The notes: generated by a model not told the origin, from the sequence alone. DNA of 16,186 nt from an uncultured Collinsella sp. (GCA_900541055.1 UQHZ01000035.1:1-16186), one strand, 5' to 3'; positions 1-6,602 are shown, numbered from the stretch's first letter. A program made the numbers and translations.

Positions 1-44
1 CACCCTAGAGTTCGTCGGCAGCGTCAGATGTGTATAAGAGACAG
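1..44 (+). other. Residual Illumina Nextera P5/Read 1 adapter (not genomic)
   Basis: Positions 26-44 are the 19-base Tn5 mosaic end used in Nextera libraries (AGATGTGTATAAGAGACAG). Positions 12-25 are the preceding 14-base Read 1 sequence (TCGTCGGCAGCGTC). Positions 1-3 (CAC) match the end of the P5 oligo, and the 8 bases at 4-11 (CCTAGAGT) sit exactly in the i5 index slot; from memory this is the Nextera S516 index. The whole stretch is therefore an untrimmed library adapter, and the genomic sequence starts at 45. Confidence 0.97.
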
Positions 45-64
45 GAATCCTATACGCCGCACCA
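45..64 (+). tRNA. 3' end of a truncated tRNA (identity unknown)
   Basis: The sequence reads as the end of a tRNA: T-loop remainder GAAT (45-48), T-stem 3' strand CCTAT (49-53), acceptor 3' strand ACGCCGC (54-60), discriminator A (61) and an encoded CCA (62-64). The body and anticodon are lost at the contig end, where adapter sequence takes over. The full gene should begin GCGGCGT and have ATAGG in its T-stem. The discriminator A excludes some isoacceptors, but the amino acid cannot be assigned. Confidence 0.85.
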
Positions 65-74
65 ATTGAACTTG

Positions 75-103
75 AAGCCTCCGGCAACGGGGGCTTTTCT
101 TTT
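75..103 (+). terminator. Rho-independent terminator after the truncated tRNA
   Basis: A 9-bp stem (75-83 with 88-96, one G-U pair) closes a GCAA tetraloop (84-87) and runs into a T-rich tract (95-103, interrupted by one C). It lies 10 nt after the tRNA CCA end and should terminate that transcript. Confidence 0.85.
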
Positions 104-118
104 ATGCCGTCACCGCAT

Positions 119-129
119 GGATTCGAACC
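119..129 (-). repeat. Antisense tRNA T-arm-like sequence, copy 1
   Basis: GGATTCGAACC on the plus strand is the reverse complement of the T-arm core GGTTCGAATCC. It lies 55 nt past the end of the truncated tRNA and beyond its terminator. No complete tRNA can be folded around it on the minus strand: the expected CCA position reads differently and the T-stem has mismatches. It resembles the second copy at 4292-4308 in arrangement. Confidence 0.5.
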
Positions 130-249
130 TCGGTCGAGGCGCGGGCGTGAAGCGGACGATTTCTTATCGACTCGTGTAAGATTCCGAGTAGGTATCGCGG
201 CCTATCCGCGACCGCTCCTTCTCTAGACGACCGATCAGGGTGATACTTC

Positions 250-2691
250 GTGGCAGAGCGTCCGACATACAAGCTCAGGTTTCTCGATCCCAAAAAGCGC
301 TTTCCGGCGATGCCCGAGCAGCCTGCGGGGCGCTCATATGGCGTGGTCTGGAAACTCTTTGGCGAGGATCAGCATGAATCTTGTTATGTCGTCGAATTCG
401 TTGGCAAAAGTCATGTGTCGCTTTTGGGCTACGTAAGCGTTTCGGGTGAGGTGTACAAGGTGGACCGCCCCGTCAGCGAGGCTCCGCTGCCCAACGATCC
501 CGACATGGAACTGGTCCTTGACGAGTCGGATTCCAGTATTGGTGAGATTATGGTAAGGAAAGCCAACGGTGCAATGCGCGCGTGTGCGCAAACTGCCGGC
601 TCTCCCGAAGGCCCCATGCGCGAGCAGTCCGACCACGAGACATGGAATTCGATCCGCGCCCTGCCTTACGGTGAGTTCATGGCCTCGATGTTCTTGCGCT
701 ACGTGATATTTGCCAACTCCGAAAGCGCTATTGTGAACACGGCGGACGCCGGCGGACTCGACGAGGGTATGCAAAACGTTGTCGACAAGATCAAGCTCGT
801 AAAGTTGCCCGAGCCGGTCGAGGTGTTTTTGGGCTTTAACACGGCACCGCTCCCCGATGCTATCGAGACGCTGCTTTACCGCGTTGACCATGCCGAGAAT
901 CCGAGCGGTATCGAGCGCTATGCCGCCGCCCTTATGAGCGAAATTGACTTGCCCCGCCTGCGCACCATCGCTGCCAAGTCCGAGATGAGCCTGGCTCGCA
1001 TTGATCGCTCAAAGATTTTCTATCTCAATTTTGATCGTAGCCTGTTGGACCAGGACGAGATTGACATGCTGCTTGCCATCGAGTGCCGTCTCAACCGCCT
1101 CTCCGGCATCCTTGAGCGCATTGGGGCCGGATTGGCCCCCGCGGCCTCGTCGCCGAGCCTTGAGGGCTGTGCACTCTTTGATTCGTGGCATATCGCTAAG
1201 ACGACCAACGATGTTCCCCGACTGCTCGATACGGCCTCGAGCGATAACCCGTGGGCAAAGCCGGGAACGGTTTCGTGCCAGCCGGGCGGCGAGTGGGACG
1301 TGCGCACCCGTTTTGCGCGAATCGTTGAGGCGCTTAACGTGGTCACGCGGCTCGACTATACCTATCGAGTAAACGTTGCCGAGGGGATTATGCTCGTTCG
1401 GTTTGGGCAGTCTGTCGTTGATGCCATGCCGCAACGTGAATACGGCGCTCAAGATGACGCTTGGCGCGAGCTGGACGAGGACACGCGCGCGATCTGGGGC
1501 GCGGAGCACGATGCACGTGTGGCGCTCACGCTTGCGGCAGCGTGTTTTGCCGCGGGCACCTGCATCACGCGCTGCTATGTGCAGATTGCTGCTCCCGACA
1601 GTGAGCAGGGCGAGCGCGTTGTCGCAACATATTTCTTTGGGCGCGCGGCCTATCTGGCCGATTGCGTGCCTGTCGCCAAGGATCTTGAGAGCATGGACAT
1701 GGACGATATGCCGTGCAAGCGTGTGCTTGAGGCGTATGAGTCAACCGCTCCGGAGACGATTGAGCCTGCGGAGGTTCATGCTCGTCCGCGTGATGACCAT
1801 CGCACACTGCCGCCGGCGCTGCGCGATCTGCTGCTCGCCGATAAGGCTGACGAGTTGGAGGTCATGGAAGAGGACGATGACCCATACGTGGCCCGTGTTG
1901 TTGAATTGCGCGAGCAGGCAAAAGTCGACCGTACAGGTGCTTTTGAAGGCTTTTCCCGTCTTGTCGAGGAGTTGGAGGCTAAGTGCGCCGTCGCCGAGCT
2001 TTTGGCGACAGGTCCGGTTCAAACGCAGTTTTGCGATAACCAGCTGGTGCGCATGGTGCTACCGGTGTTGGAAGAAGACCGCTCTGTGCGAATCCTTCGT
2101 GCGCCCGATGCGCTGTACTTTGCCCAGCACGAGATCTGCAGCTTTTACGCCGAACAAGAGGACTTTGAGCGTGCGCTGCCCGAGGTGCGCCGTCTCTACG
2201 ACTTGGCGCGCTCGTCCATGCAGTCTCACTTTGCCCTGATTAACGTGTTAGCACGCCTGGAGCGTTATGACGAGATTATCGAGGTGGCGCGCCACGGCCT
2301 ACGTATTGCCAGCGATCGTTCTGCAATCGGCTACCTGTTCTATCGCTTGGCGTTTGCCTATTGGAATTGCGATCAGCTCGACCTGGCGCTGGCTTGTTAC
2401 CGTCTCGTGCCGCGCGGCGAGGAATCGGGCAGCAGCGCGCTGGAAGAAATGCAGGGCCTTATGAACGAGATGGGCGTCAGCGAGCTTCCGGCGTTCGAGG
2501 AAGCGGTCGAGACTATCCGCAAGGCTGGACTTGAGTTGCCGCCAGTGTCCGCCGTGACGAATCAGCTTGCAGATGCCGCTGTTCAACTGGTCGACAACGG
2601 CTTCTTTTTCCTGGCACGCGGTTGCATCTTCCAAATGTGGCGCACCATGGGCAACGACGAGCTCGGCTCCCTCAACCGCTCGCTGGGGTAG
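250..2691 (+). CDS. Uncharacterised large protein with TPR-like C-terminal region
   Basis: An 813-residue soluble protein that I do not recognise. A GTG start at 250 is supported by AGGGTG at 237-242. No signal peptide or membrane segment is visible. Roughly residues 1-520 are a mixed-composition region without motifs I can name. An acidic linker follows near 535-545 (MEEDDDPY). Residues about 625-740 look like tetratricopeptide-type helix pairs, for example the segments beginning FYAEQEDFERAL, ALINVLARLERYDEI and AFAYWNCDQLDLAL. TPR repeats normally serve as protein-interaction scaffolds, so a role in a complex is a reasonable inference, but no enzymatic function can be proposed. It stands alone, after a tRNA terminator and before an unrelated-looking ATPase. 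Base composition resembles the neighbouring housekeeping genes, so nothing in it suggests recent transfer. Confidence 0.85.
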   Translation: MAERPTYKLRFLDPKKRFPAMPEQPAGRSYGVVWKLFGEDQHESCYVVEFVGKSHVSLLGYVSVSGEVYKVDRPVSEAPLPNDPDMELVLDESDSSIGEIMVRKANGAMRACAQTAGSPEGPMREQSDHETWNSIRALPYGEFMASMFLRYVIFANSESAIVNTADAGGLDEGMQNVVDKIKLVKLPEPVEVFLGFNTAPLPDAIETLLYRVDHAENPSGIERYAAALMSEIDLPRLRTIAAKSEMSLARIDRSKIFYLNFDRSLLDQDEIDMLLAIECRLNRLSGILERIGAGLAPAASSPSLEGCALFDSWHIAKTTNDVPRLLDTASSDNPWAKPGTVSCQPGGEWDVRTRFARIVEALNVVTRLDYTYRVNVAEGIMLVRFGQSVVDAMPQREYGAQDDAWRELDEDTRAIWGAEHDARVALTLAAACFAAGTCITRCYVQIAAPDSEQGERVVATYFFGRAAYLADCVPVAKDLESMDMDDMPCKRVLEAYESTAPETIEPAEVHARPRDDHRTLPPALRDLLLADKADELEVMEEDDDPYVARVVELREQAKVDRTGAFEGFSRLVEELEAKCAVAELLATGPVQTQFCDNQLVRMVLPVLEEDRSVRILRAPDALYFAQHEICSFYAEQEDFERALPEVRRLYDLARSSMQSHFALINVLARLERYDEIIEVARHGLRIASDRSAIGYLFYRLAFAYWNCDQLDLALACYRLVPRGEESGSSALEEMQGLMNEMGVSELPAFEEAVETIRKAGLELPPVSAVTNQLADAAVQLVDNGFFFLARGCIFQMWRTMGNDELGSLNRSLG

Positions 2692-2707
2692 GGGCGGTAT
2701 AGAGGGG

Positions 2708-2739
2708 CCGCACCGCGCTATTTGTATCGGCGCGGGCGG
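2708..2739 (+). terminator. GC-rich hairpin after the TPR-like gene (possible terminator)
   Basis: CCGC (2708-2711) and CCGCGC (2713-2718), separated by a bulged A, pair with GCGCGG (2730-2735) and GCGG (2736-2739) around an 11-nt loop. It starts 17 nt after the stop codon. There is no U tract, so it would be a non-canonical terminator or simply a stable 3' structure. Confidence 0.35.
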
Positions 2740-2781
2740 GAGGACCCGACAGAATCGGTAAGGCATAAAGCCGCCGAGCCT

Positions 2782-2837
2782 GCTAAAACTGTTAAACTCT
2801 GCTAAAGTTGCTAAACTTTGTTAAAGTTGTTAAAACT
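2782..2837 (+). repeat. Six tandem GYTAAA repeats of 9-10 bp upstream of the AAA ATPase
   Basis: Six consecutive units start at 2782, 2791, 2801, 2810, 2820 and 2829, with lengths 9, 10, 9, 10, 9 and 9. All begin with GCTAAA or GTTAAA and end in CT, GTT or CTTT. The array ends 15 nt before the ATPase start codon, touching the ribosome binding site region, and is AT-rich compared with its surroundings. Units 4-5 also contain the inverted repeat AACTTT-N3-AAAGTT (2814-2828). Its position suggests an operator or iteron-like binding array that overlaps the promoter; this is inference. Confidence 0.8.
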
Positions 2838-2852
2838 GGCAGAGGAGGTCGA

Positions 2853-3935
2853 ATGTCAAAAGCTATTAATCCCTTTAAGCCAACAGCGGGCATGAATCCA
2901 CCTGAGCTTATCGGACGCGACGCTGTTTTGGATGACTTTGCCGAGGCTCTTGAGAATGGCCCTGGTGCCCCCGATCGACTCATGCGCATCTCGGGTGTCC
3001 GAGGCACGGGTAAAACGGTGCTCCTCAACGCATTGGGCGATCTTGCGCGAAAAAAAGGATTCGAGGTTGTCGACGTCGCCTCAAATGCCGGTTTTTGCGA
3101 CAGAATTCTCGAGGCTCTGCAGCGAAATGTTCGTCTTGCATCAATGTCGATTTCCCCATCGATTTTAGGAGTCAGCCTTGGCTCCGTGGAGCTGTCGAAG
3201 TCAGCCTCTCATCTGGGCGAGGCGATGTACGATGCCGCGAAGCGAGGTGGTTTGCTCATCACGCTCGATGAGATTCAGGACGCCTCAACTGAGGAAATGC
3301 GCGAGCTGGGTAATGAAATGCAGCTCTTGATTCGCCAAGGGGCGAATGTCGCCTTTGCATTCGCTGGTTTGCCAACCTCGGTGGATGGCGTGGTGGTGGA
3401 TGATACGTTGACGTTCCTTCAGAGGGCGAAGCATATCGAACTCACGCGGCTTTCAGATTTTGAAGTCGGCGGATCGTTTGAGGATACGATGAGGCGTGCG
3501 GGCAAGGAACTTGACGAAGGCGTTGCTGAGCTTTTAACAAAAGCTTCGGCAGGCTATCCCTTTATGGTCCAGCTGGTCGGATATTACGCTTGGCAGGTTG
3601 CTGCGCGCAGTGGGGCGGAGAGCGTGAGCGAAGAGGCGGCTCGTAAGGGTATCCAGGCGGCTCTTGATAGCTTTAATGCTATGGTGATTGCCCCAGCGCT
3701 GCGCAGGGTGTCGGAACGGCAGTTTCAGTATCTCGCGGCGATGGCTCAATGCGAGGGCGTCGATATCGCCAACGGCGATATCGCCAAGAAGATGGGTTTG
3801 TCGGCGAACAAAGTTGGGTCATATCGCAAGCGTCTGATCGATGCGGGGTTGATTGAGCCCGCGGGCTATGGCTGTGTTTCGTTTGCAATTCCGTACATGC
3901 GCGATTATCTGTTGGAGACCGTTCGAGAGGACTAA
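2853..3935 (+). CDS. AAA ATPase with C-terminal winged helix (Orc1/Cdc6-like or archaeal-ATPase-like)
   Basis: A 360-residue P-loop ATPase. The ATG at 2853 is chosen over an upstream in-frame TTG (2808) because AGAGGAGG lies at 2841-2848 and the TTG falls inside the repeat array. The N-terminus carries NPFKPTAGMNPPELIGR (residues 6-22), the lead-in typical of actinobacterial AAA_16-type ATPases. Walker A is GVRGTGKT (48-55), Walker B is LLITLDE (134-140), and a sensor-1-like strand reads AFAFAGLP. The last 80 or so residues look like a winged helix-turn-helix (DIAKKMGLSANKVGSYRKRL followed by IDAGLIEP). A nucleotide-dependent DNA-binding role fits the fold, but the physiological function is unknown. 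The gene is monocistronic and sits between six tandem repeats and a large inverted repeat. Several A/T-ending codons and runs such as AAAAAA look unlike its neighbours, which may indicate transfer; this was judged by eye only. Confidence 0.85.
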   Translation: MSKAINPFKPTAGMNPPELIGRDAVLDDFAEALENGPGAPDRLMRISGVRGTGKTVLLNALGDLARKKGFEVVDVASNAGFCDRILEALQRNVRLASMSISPSILGVSLGSVELSKSASHLGEAMYDAAKRGGLLITLDEIQDASTEEMRELGNEMQLLIRQGANVAFAFAGLPTSVDGVVVDDTLTFLQRAKHIELTRLSDFEVGGSFEDTMRRAGKELDEGVAELLTKASAGYPFMVQLVGYYAWQVAARSGAESVSEEAARKGIQAALDSFNAMVIAPALRRVSERQFQYLAAMAQCEGVDIANGDIAKKMGLSANKVGSYRKRLIDAGLIEPAGYGCVSFAIPYMRDYLLETVRED

Positions 3936-3984
3936 TAAAGAATGGGCTGTCCGCGCTGTCGCTGGGGCCGTCCTTGTATCTTTG

Positions 3985-4039
3985 TCTCAATCTGTAACAT
4001 CTGGAGGGGATTACGGCCTGCAGATGTTACAGGTTGAGA
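3985..4039. repeat. Large inverted repeat (19-bp arms, 17-nt loop)
   Basis: The left arm (3985-4003) and right arm (4021-4039) are complementary over 19 bp with a single T-G mismatch; the core is CTGTAACATCTG and CAGATGTTACAG. The 17-nt loop (4004-4020) is purine-rich at its start. No T tract follows, so it is not a canonical terminator. It begins about 50 bp after the ATPase stop codon. It could be a MITE/REP-like element, a protein-binding palindrome, or the stem of a structured RNA. Confidence 0.85.
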
Positions 4040-4060
4040 TGATTGACTGAGACGTTTACT

Positions 4061-4081
4061 GGTAAAAGAGAGGTAAAAGAG
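4061..4081 (+). repeat. Exact 10-bp direct repeat at 11-bp spacing
   Basis: GGTAAAAGAG occurs at 4061-4070 and again at 4072-4081. The pair lies about 55-75 bp upstream of the predicted tRNA-Ser transcription start. One-turn spacing places both copies on the same face of the DNA, as is common for activator sites. Confidence 0.6.
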
Positions 4082-4101
4082 GAAACGCCTCAAAATTCCC
4101 C

Positions 4102-4130
4102 TTGCCCAACTTCGGCTGTTTGGTTACTAT
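4102..4130 (+). promoter_or_regulatory. Sigma-70-type promoter of tRNA-Ser
   Basis: A -35 element TTGCCC (4102-4107) and a -10 element TACTAT (4125-4130) are separated by 17 bp. The predicted start near 4137 is about 8 nt before the mature tRNA. A short A/T-rich stretch (4091-4097) lies just upstream of the -35. Confidence 0.7.
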
Positions 4131-4144
4131 AGAACGGCTGTTAC

Positions 4145-4235
4145 GGAGAGCTGACCGAGAGGCCGAAGGTGCTCGCCTGCTAAGCGAGTATGCCCCAAAA
4201 GGGCATCTGGGGTTCGAATCCCCAGCTCTCCGCCA
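4145..4235 (+). tRNA. tRNA-Ser (anticodon GCU)
   Basis: A complete class II tRNA. The acceptor strands GGAGAGC (4145-4151) and GCTCTCC (4225-4231) pair fully, followed by discriminator G (4232) and encoded CCA (4233-4235). The anticodon stem CTCGC/GCGAG (4172-4176, 4184-4188) holds the loop CTGCTAA with anticodon GCT at 4179-4181, which reads AGC and AGU. A long variable arm forms a TGCCC/GGGCA hairpin (about 4190-4205), typical of tRNA-Ser. The T-arm is TGGGG-TTCGAAT-CCCCA (4208-4224). The G73 discriminator also agrees with serine identity. Confidence 0.97.
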
Positions 4236-4249
4236 GTATGAATTTGAAG

Positions 4250-4275
4250 AAGGGTCCCATTTGGGGTCCTTTTTT
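4250..4275 (+). terminator. Rho-independent terminator of tRNA-Ser
   Basis: A 9-bp stem (4250-4258 with 4263-4271, including two G-U pairs) with loop ATTT is followed by T residues to 4275. It starts 14 nt after the tRNA 3' end. Confidence 0.8.
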
Positions 4276-4291
4276 ATTATCAAGAATGGTG

Positions 4292-4308
4292 GCTGGGGAT
4301 TCGAACCC
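4292..4308 (-). repeat. Antisense copy of the tRNA-Ser T-arm, copy 2
   Basis: These 17 bases are the exact reverse complement of tRNA-Ser positions 4210-4226 (T-arm plus two acceptor bases). The copy lies 57 nt beyond the tRNA end, between its terminator and the carboxypeptidase terminator. Flanking bases do not complete a tRNA: the expected CCA position reads AGA on the plus strand, and the other T-stem strand matches only partly. Confidence 0.8.
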
Positions 4309-4310
4309 TC

Positions 4311-4344
4311 AAAAAAAGGAGGCATCCTTTCGGACACCTCCTTT
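4311..4344 (-). terminator. Rho-independent terminator of the D,D-carboxypeptidase gene
   Basis: Read on the minus strand, an 8-bp AAAGGAGG/CCTCCTTT stem (4315-4322 with 4337-4344), a 2x2 internal loop and a further 3-bp stem close a short GAAA-type loop. The stem runs into seven T residues (the A run at 4311-4317 on the plus strand). It begins 25 nt after the stop codon of the minus-strand gene. Confidence 0.85.
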
Positions 4345-4368
4345 CAGCGAGTGTATTGTTCTTCGATC

Positions 4369-5709
4369 TTACATCTCGGGCGCCTTGGCTACGGTCTCGC
4401 TTTCTGCCGTGAGTGGGCGGTTGTCGATGCGGCGGCCCAGGCGGTCGAGCTTCACAAGGAGCCACTCAATGGGATTCGGCCCTGCCCCTTCCTCGTCGGC
4501 AACCAGGTCCATGACGGCAATCTTGGTGCCGTCCTGCTTGAGCGTAACGCTGCCCACCTTGTCGCCCACATGCACCGTGCCCGAAAGATCGTCGTAGCTA
4601 ACCTTTTCGGTCACCTCGCCGGCAAGGGAAAACACGGTCGCTTGCGCCGTGGGGTCGGCGAGCGTGGCGTCGATCGTCTTGTCCGTCCAGTCGGTTTGGC
4701 CAACGCGCGCCATAAGCGGGTTGCCGTTGGCGGTCTTTTCCTGCGTGTTGGCGATTGCGACCGTCACCTTGTGGCCGTAGTACCAGTTGGCAAGGGTGGC
4801 GGTATCGGTAAAGCGCTGATCGGTGGTGGTGGAGTTCAAAATAACGGTGTAGATCTCGTCGCCGTCGCGGTTGTAGGCGCTCGTAAAGCAATAGCCCGCG
4901 TCGTCGGTGGTGCCGGTCTTGCCGCCGATGTTGCCATCTTGGCCCAGCAAATAGTTATGCGTGTCCATGGAATGCGAATGGTCGGTGCCGTCGGCGCCCG
5001 TGACCTCGATCCAGGAATCCTCGCTCGCTACGACCTCGCGGATCGTGTCGTTTTTCATGGCCTCCTGCATCATCAGCGCCACGTCATGTGCGGTTGAGTG
5101 CATATCGCCAGCCCACTCATCAAAGTCCAGACCATGCGGGTTTTCAAAAAGCGTACCGGTACAGCCGAGCTTCTTAGCGCGCTCGTTCATGGCCTTCACA
5201 AAGGTGGCCTCGGCGTCTTTGGTCTTAGGGTCGATCTTCTTGCCCACATATTCGGCGAGCACGATGGCGGCGTCGTTGCCCGAGGGAATCATCAGGCCGC
5301 GCAGCGCCTGCTCCACGGTAAGCTTGTCGCCTTCGAGCAAGCCGGCGGTCGAATTGCCCACGGTGGCTGCGGCGTTGCTCACCGTGACCTTCTCGTCCAT
5401 CTTGCAATTCTCGACGGTTAGGATTGCGGTCATGACCTTGGTGATCGAGGCAATTTTGACCTGCTCATCGGCGCCGCGGGCATAGTAGACGGTGCCGTCT
5501 TTGCCCATGACGAGGGCATTGGTCGCATCGATATCGGGCAGGTTTTCGGCCGTGATGCCGCGCGCATCGGCGGTTTTGCCGCAAACATTGTCGGTCGTGA
5601 GCACTTGGGCGCCGGCGACGGTGGGCACGCCAGCGGCAAGGGCGATAGCGCAGACAAAGCCGGCGGCAAGCTGGGCTGAGCGCTTTGCAAAAGAGGTGAG
5701 GGACTTCAC
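4369..5709 (-). CDS. Exported D-alanyl-D-alanine carboxypeptidase (peptidase S11, PBP5-like)
   Basis: This enzyme removes the terminal D-Ala from peptidoglycan pentapeptides outside the membrane. All three serine-penicillin-recognising motifs are present (numbered from the GTG at 5709, 446 residues): SITK (88-91), SGN (143-145) and KTG (264-266). The GTG start gives a textbook signal peptide, with basic n-region KSLTSFAKRS, a hydrophobic core around AAGFVCAIALAAGV and a probable cleavage after VAGA. In-frame upstream starts at 5778 and 5820 would add an unlikely N-terminal extension, and a TATACT -10-like element lies inside that extension. No strong ribosome binding site supports any of the three, so the start is moderately certain. 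The C-terminal stretch NPIEWLLVKLDRLGRRI resembles the amphipathic membrane anchor of PBP5 enzymes. The gene is divergent from a VanR/VanS-like system, which suggests a regulatory link. Confidence 0.93.
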   Translation of the reverse strand: MKSLTSFAKRSAQLAAGFVCAIALAAGVPTVAGAQVLTTDNVCGKTADARGITAENLPDIDATNALVMGKDGTVYYARGADEQVKIASITKVMTAILTVENCKMDEKVTVSNAAATVGNSTAGLLEGDKLTVEQALRGLMIPSGNDAAIVLAEYVGKKIDPKTKDAEATFVKAMNERAKKLGCTGTLFENPHGLDFDEWAGDMHSTAHDVALMMQEAMKNDTIREVVASEDSWIEVTGADGTDHSHSMDTHNYLLGQDGNIGGKTGTTDDAGYCFTSAYNRDGDEIYTVILNSTTTDQRFTDTATLANWYYGHKVTVAIANTQEKTANGNPLMARVGQTDWTDKTIDATLADPTAQATVFSLAGEVTEKVSYDDLSGTVHVGDKVGSVTLKQDGTKIAVMDLVADEEGAGPNPIEWLLVKLDRLGRRIDNRPLTAESETVAKAPEM

Positions 5710-5747
5710 GGATTTCGCTTTCGACGGGATGGTCTCTTCTGGAACTA

Positions 5748-5753
5748 GAGTAT
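5748..5753 (-). promoter_or_regulatory. Possible -10 element of the carboxypeptidase gene
   Basis: The minus strand reads TATACT here (5 of 6 consensus bases), 38 nt upstream of the preferred GTG start. No convincing -35 sits at 16-18 bp spacing, so it may depend on an activator or be chance. Confidence 0.35.
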
Positions 5754-5825
5754 ATCGTTTGCCGGCGTCGGCGATCATCGCGTGCGTGCGTGGTCCACAT
5801 CCGCGCCCGAACGGGCACAAGGGTG

Positions 5826-5841
5826 CTTAAGGCCGACTTAA
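5826..5841. promoter_or_regulatory. CTTAA direct repeat with 11-bp period, possible response-regulator box
   Basis: CTTAA occurs at 5826-5830 and 5837-5841 in the divergent intergenic region. An 11-bp repeat spacing is typical of OmpR/PhoB-family binding sites, and an OmpR-type regulator is encoded immediately downstream. The same bases also form the inverted repeat TTAAG-N5-CTTAA. The short length makes this tentative. Confidence 0.3.
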
Positions 5842-5880
5842 TCACCCACGCTTGTTGTGTGTGGCGTGCGTCGCCTCAGG

Positions 5881-5886
5881 CATAAT
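5881..5886 (+). promoter_or_regulatory. Possible -10 element of the VanR-like gene
   Basis: CATAAT (5 of 6 consensus bases) lies 20 nt upstream of the start codon. Transcription from it would begin just before the AGAGGAG ribosome binding site. The -35 region is weak: TTGTGT at 5855-5860 is at 20-bp spacing. Confidence 0.3.
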
Positions 5887-5906
5887 GGAGCGCGAGAGGA
5901 GCACGC

Positions 5907-6602
5907 ATGAACGAGCGCATTTTGGTAGTTGATGACGAGAAGGCCATCGCCGACTTGGTTGGTATCTACCTTACAAAAGAGGGCTTTGATGTCCAGATTG
6001 CCTATAGCGGGGCCGATGCTGCCAAGGCAATCTTGGAGCAGGAGTTCGATTTGGCGCTGCTGGATGTCATGCTGCCCGATATCGATGGCTTTGAGCTGCT
6101 GCGTACGATCCGTTCCAGCCATACCTATCCTGTGATCATGCTGACGGCGCGCGATGCCCAGCAAGACAAGATCGAGGGCCTTTCGCTTGGCGCGGACGAT
6201 TACGTGGTTAAGCCGTTCCGTCCGCTGGAGCTCATCGCGCGCGTGCACGCTCAGCTTCGCCGCTACACCAGCTACGGTAGCCGCTCGCAGGTGGCCGAGT
6301 CGCCGACCATCCAGCTCGACGGACTGGAGATCAACCGCGATGCTCGTTCCGTAACGGTGGACGGTGCACCGGTACGCCTCACACCCACCGAGTATTCAAT
6401 CTTGCTGTATCTGGTCGAGCATCGCGGCGGCGTGGTGGCCGTGGAGGACCTGTTCCGCGCGGTATGGAACGAGGACTTTATGCCCGGCTCCAACAATACG
6501 GTGATGGTGCACATTCGCCACTTGCGCGAAAAGATTGGCGACGACGCACAAAAGCCGCGCTTTATCAAAAACGTCTGGGGCGTCGGCTACATCATCGAAT
6601 AA
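5907..6602 (+). CDS. OmpR-family response regulator, VanR-like
   Basis: A 231-residue two-domain regulator. The receiver domain (1-118) has acidic pocket D9-D10, phosphoacceptor D53 (LLDVMLPD), T80 and K102 (VVKPF). A winged-helix OmpR-type DNA-binding domain (about 130-231) ends in FIKNVWGVGYIIE. The start has AGAGGAG at 5895-5901. Receiver sequence and partner kinase both resemble the VanR/VanS class, whose members control cell-wall precursor genes, but no vanHAX-type genes are present, so glycopeptide resistance must not be assumed. The partner kinase gene begins 26 nt downstream. The gene is divergent from the D,D-carboxypeptidase, a plausible target along with its own promoter. Confidence 0.93.
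   Translation: MNERILVVDDEKAIADLVGIYLTKEGFDVQIAYSGADAAKAILEQEFDLALLDVMLPDIDGFELLRTIRSSHTYPVIMLTARDAQQDKIEGLSLGADDYVVKPFRPLELIARVHAQLRRYTSYGSRSQVAESPTIQLDGLEINRDARSVTVDGAPVRLTPTEYSILLYLVEHRGGVVAVEDLFRAVWNEDFMPGSNNTVMVHIRHLREKIGDDAQKPRFIKNVWGVGYIIE

Noticed and set aside
2782..2837. Tandem repeats considered as a CRISPR array
   Set aside because: The units are contiguous, 9-10 bp long and have no spacers; no cas genes are nearby.
4102..5097. A 331-codon plus-strand open frame spanning tRNA-Ser and the carboxypeptidase region
   Set aside because: It runs through the tRNA, two terminators and antisense to an enzyme with all catalytic motifs; it is a composition-driven shadow.
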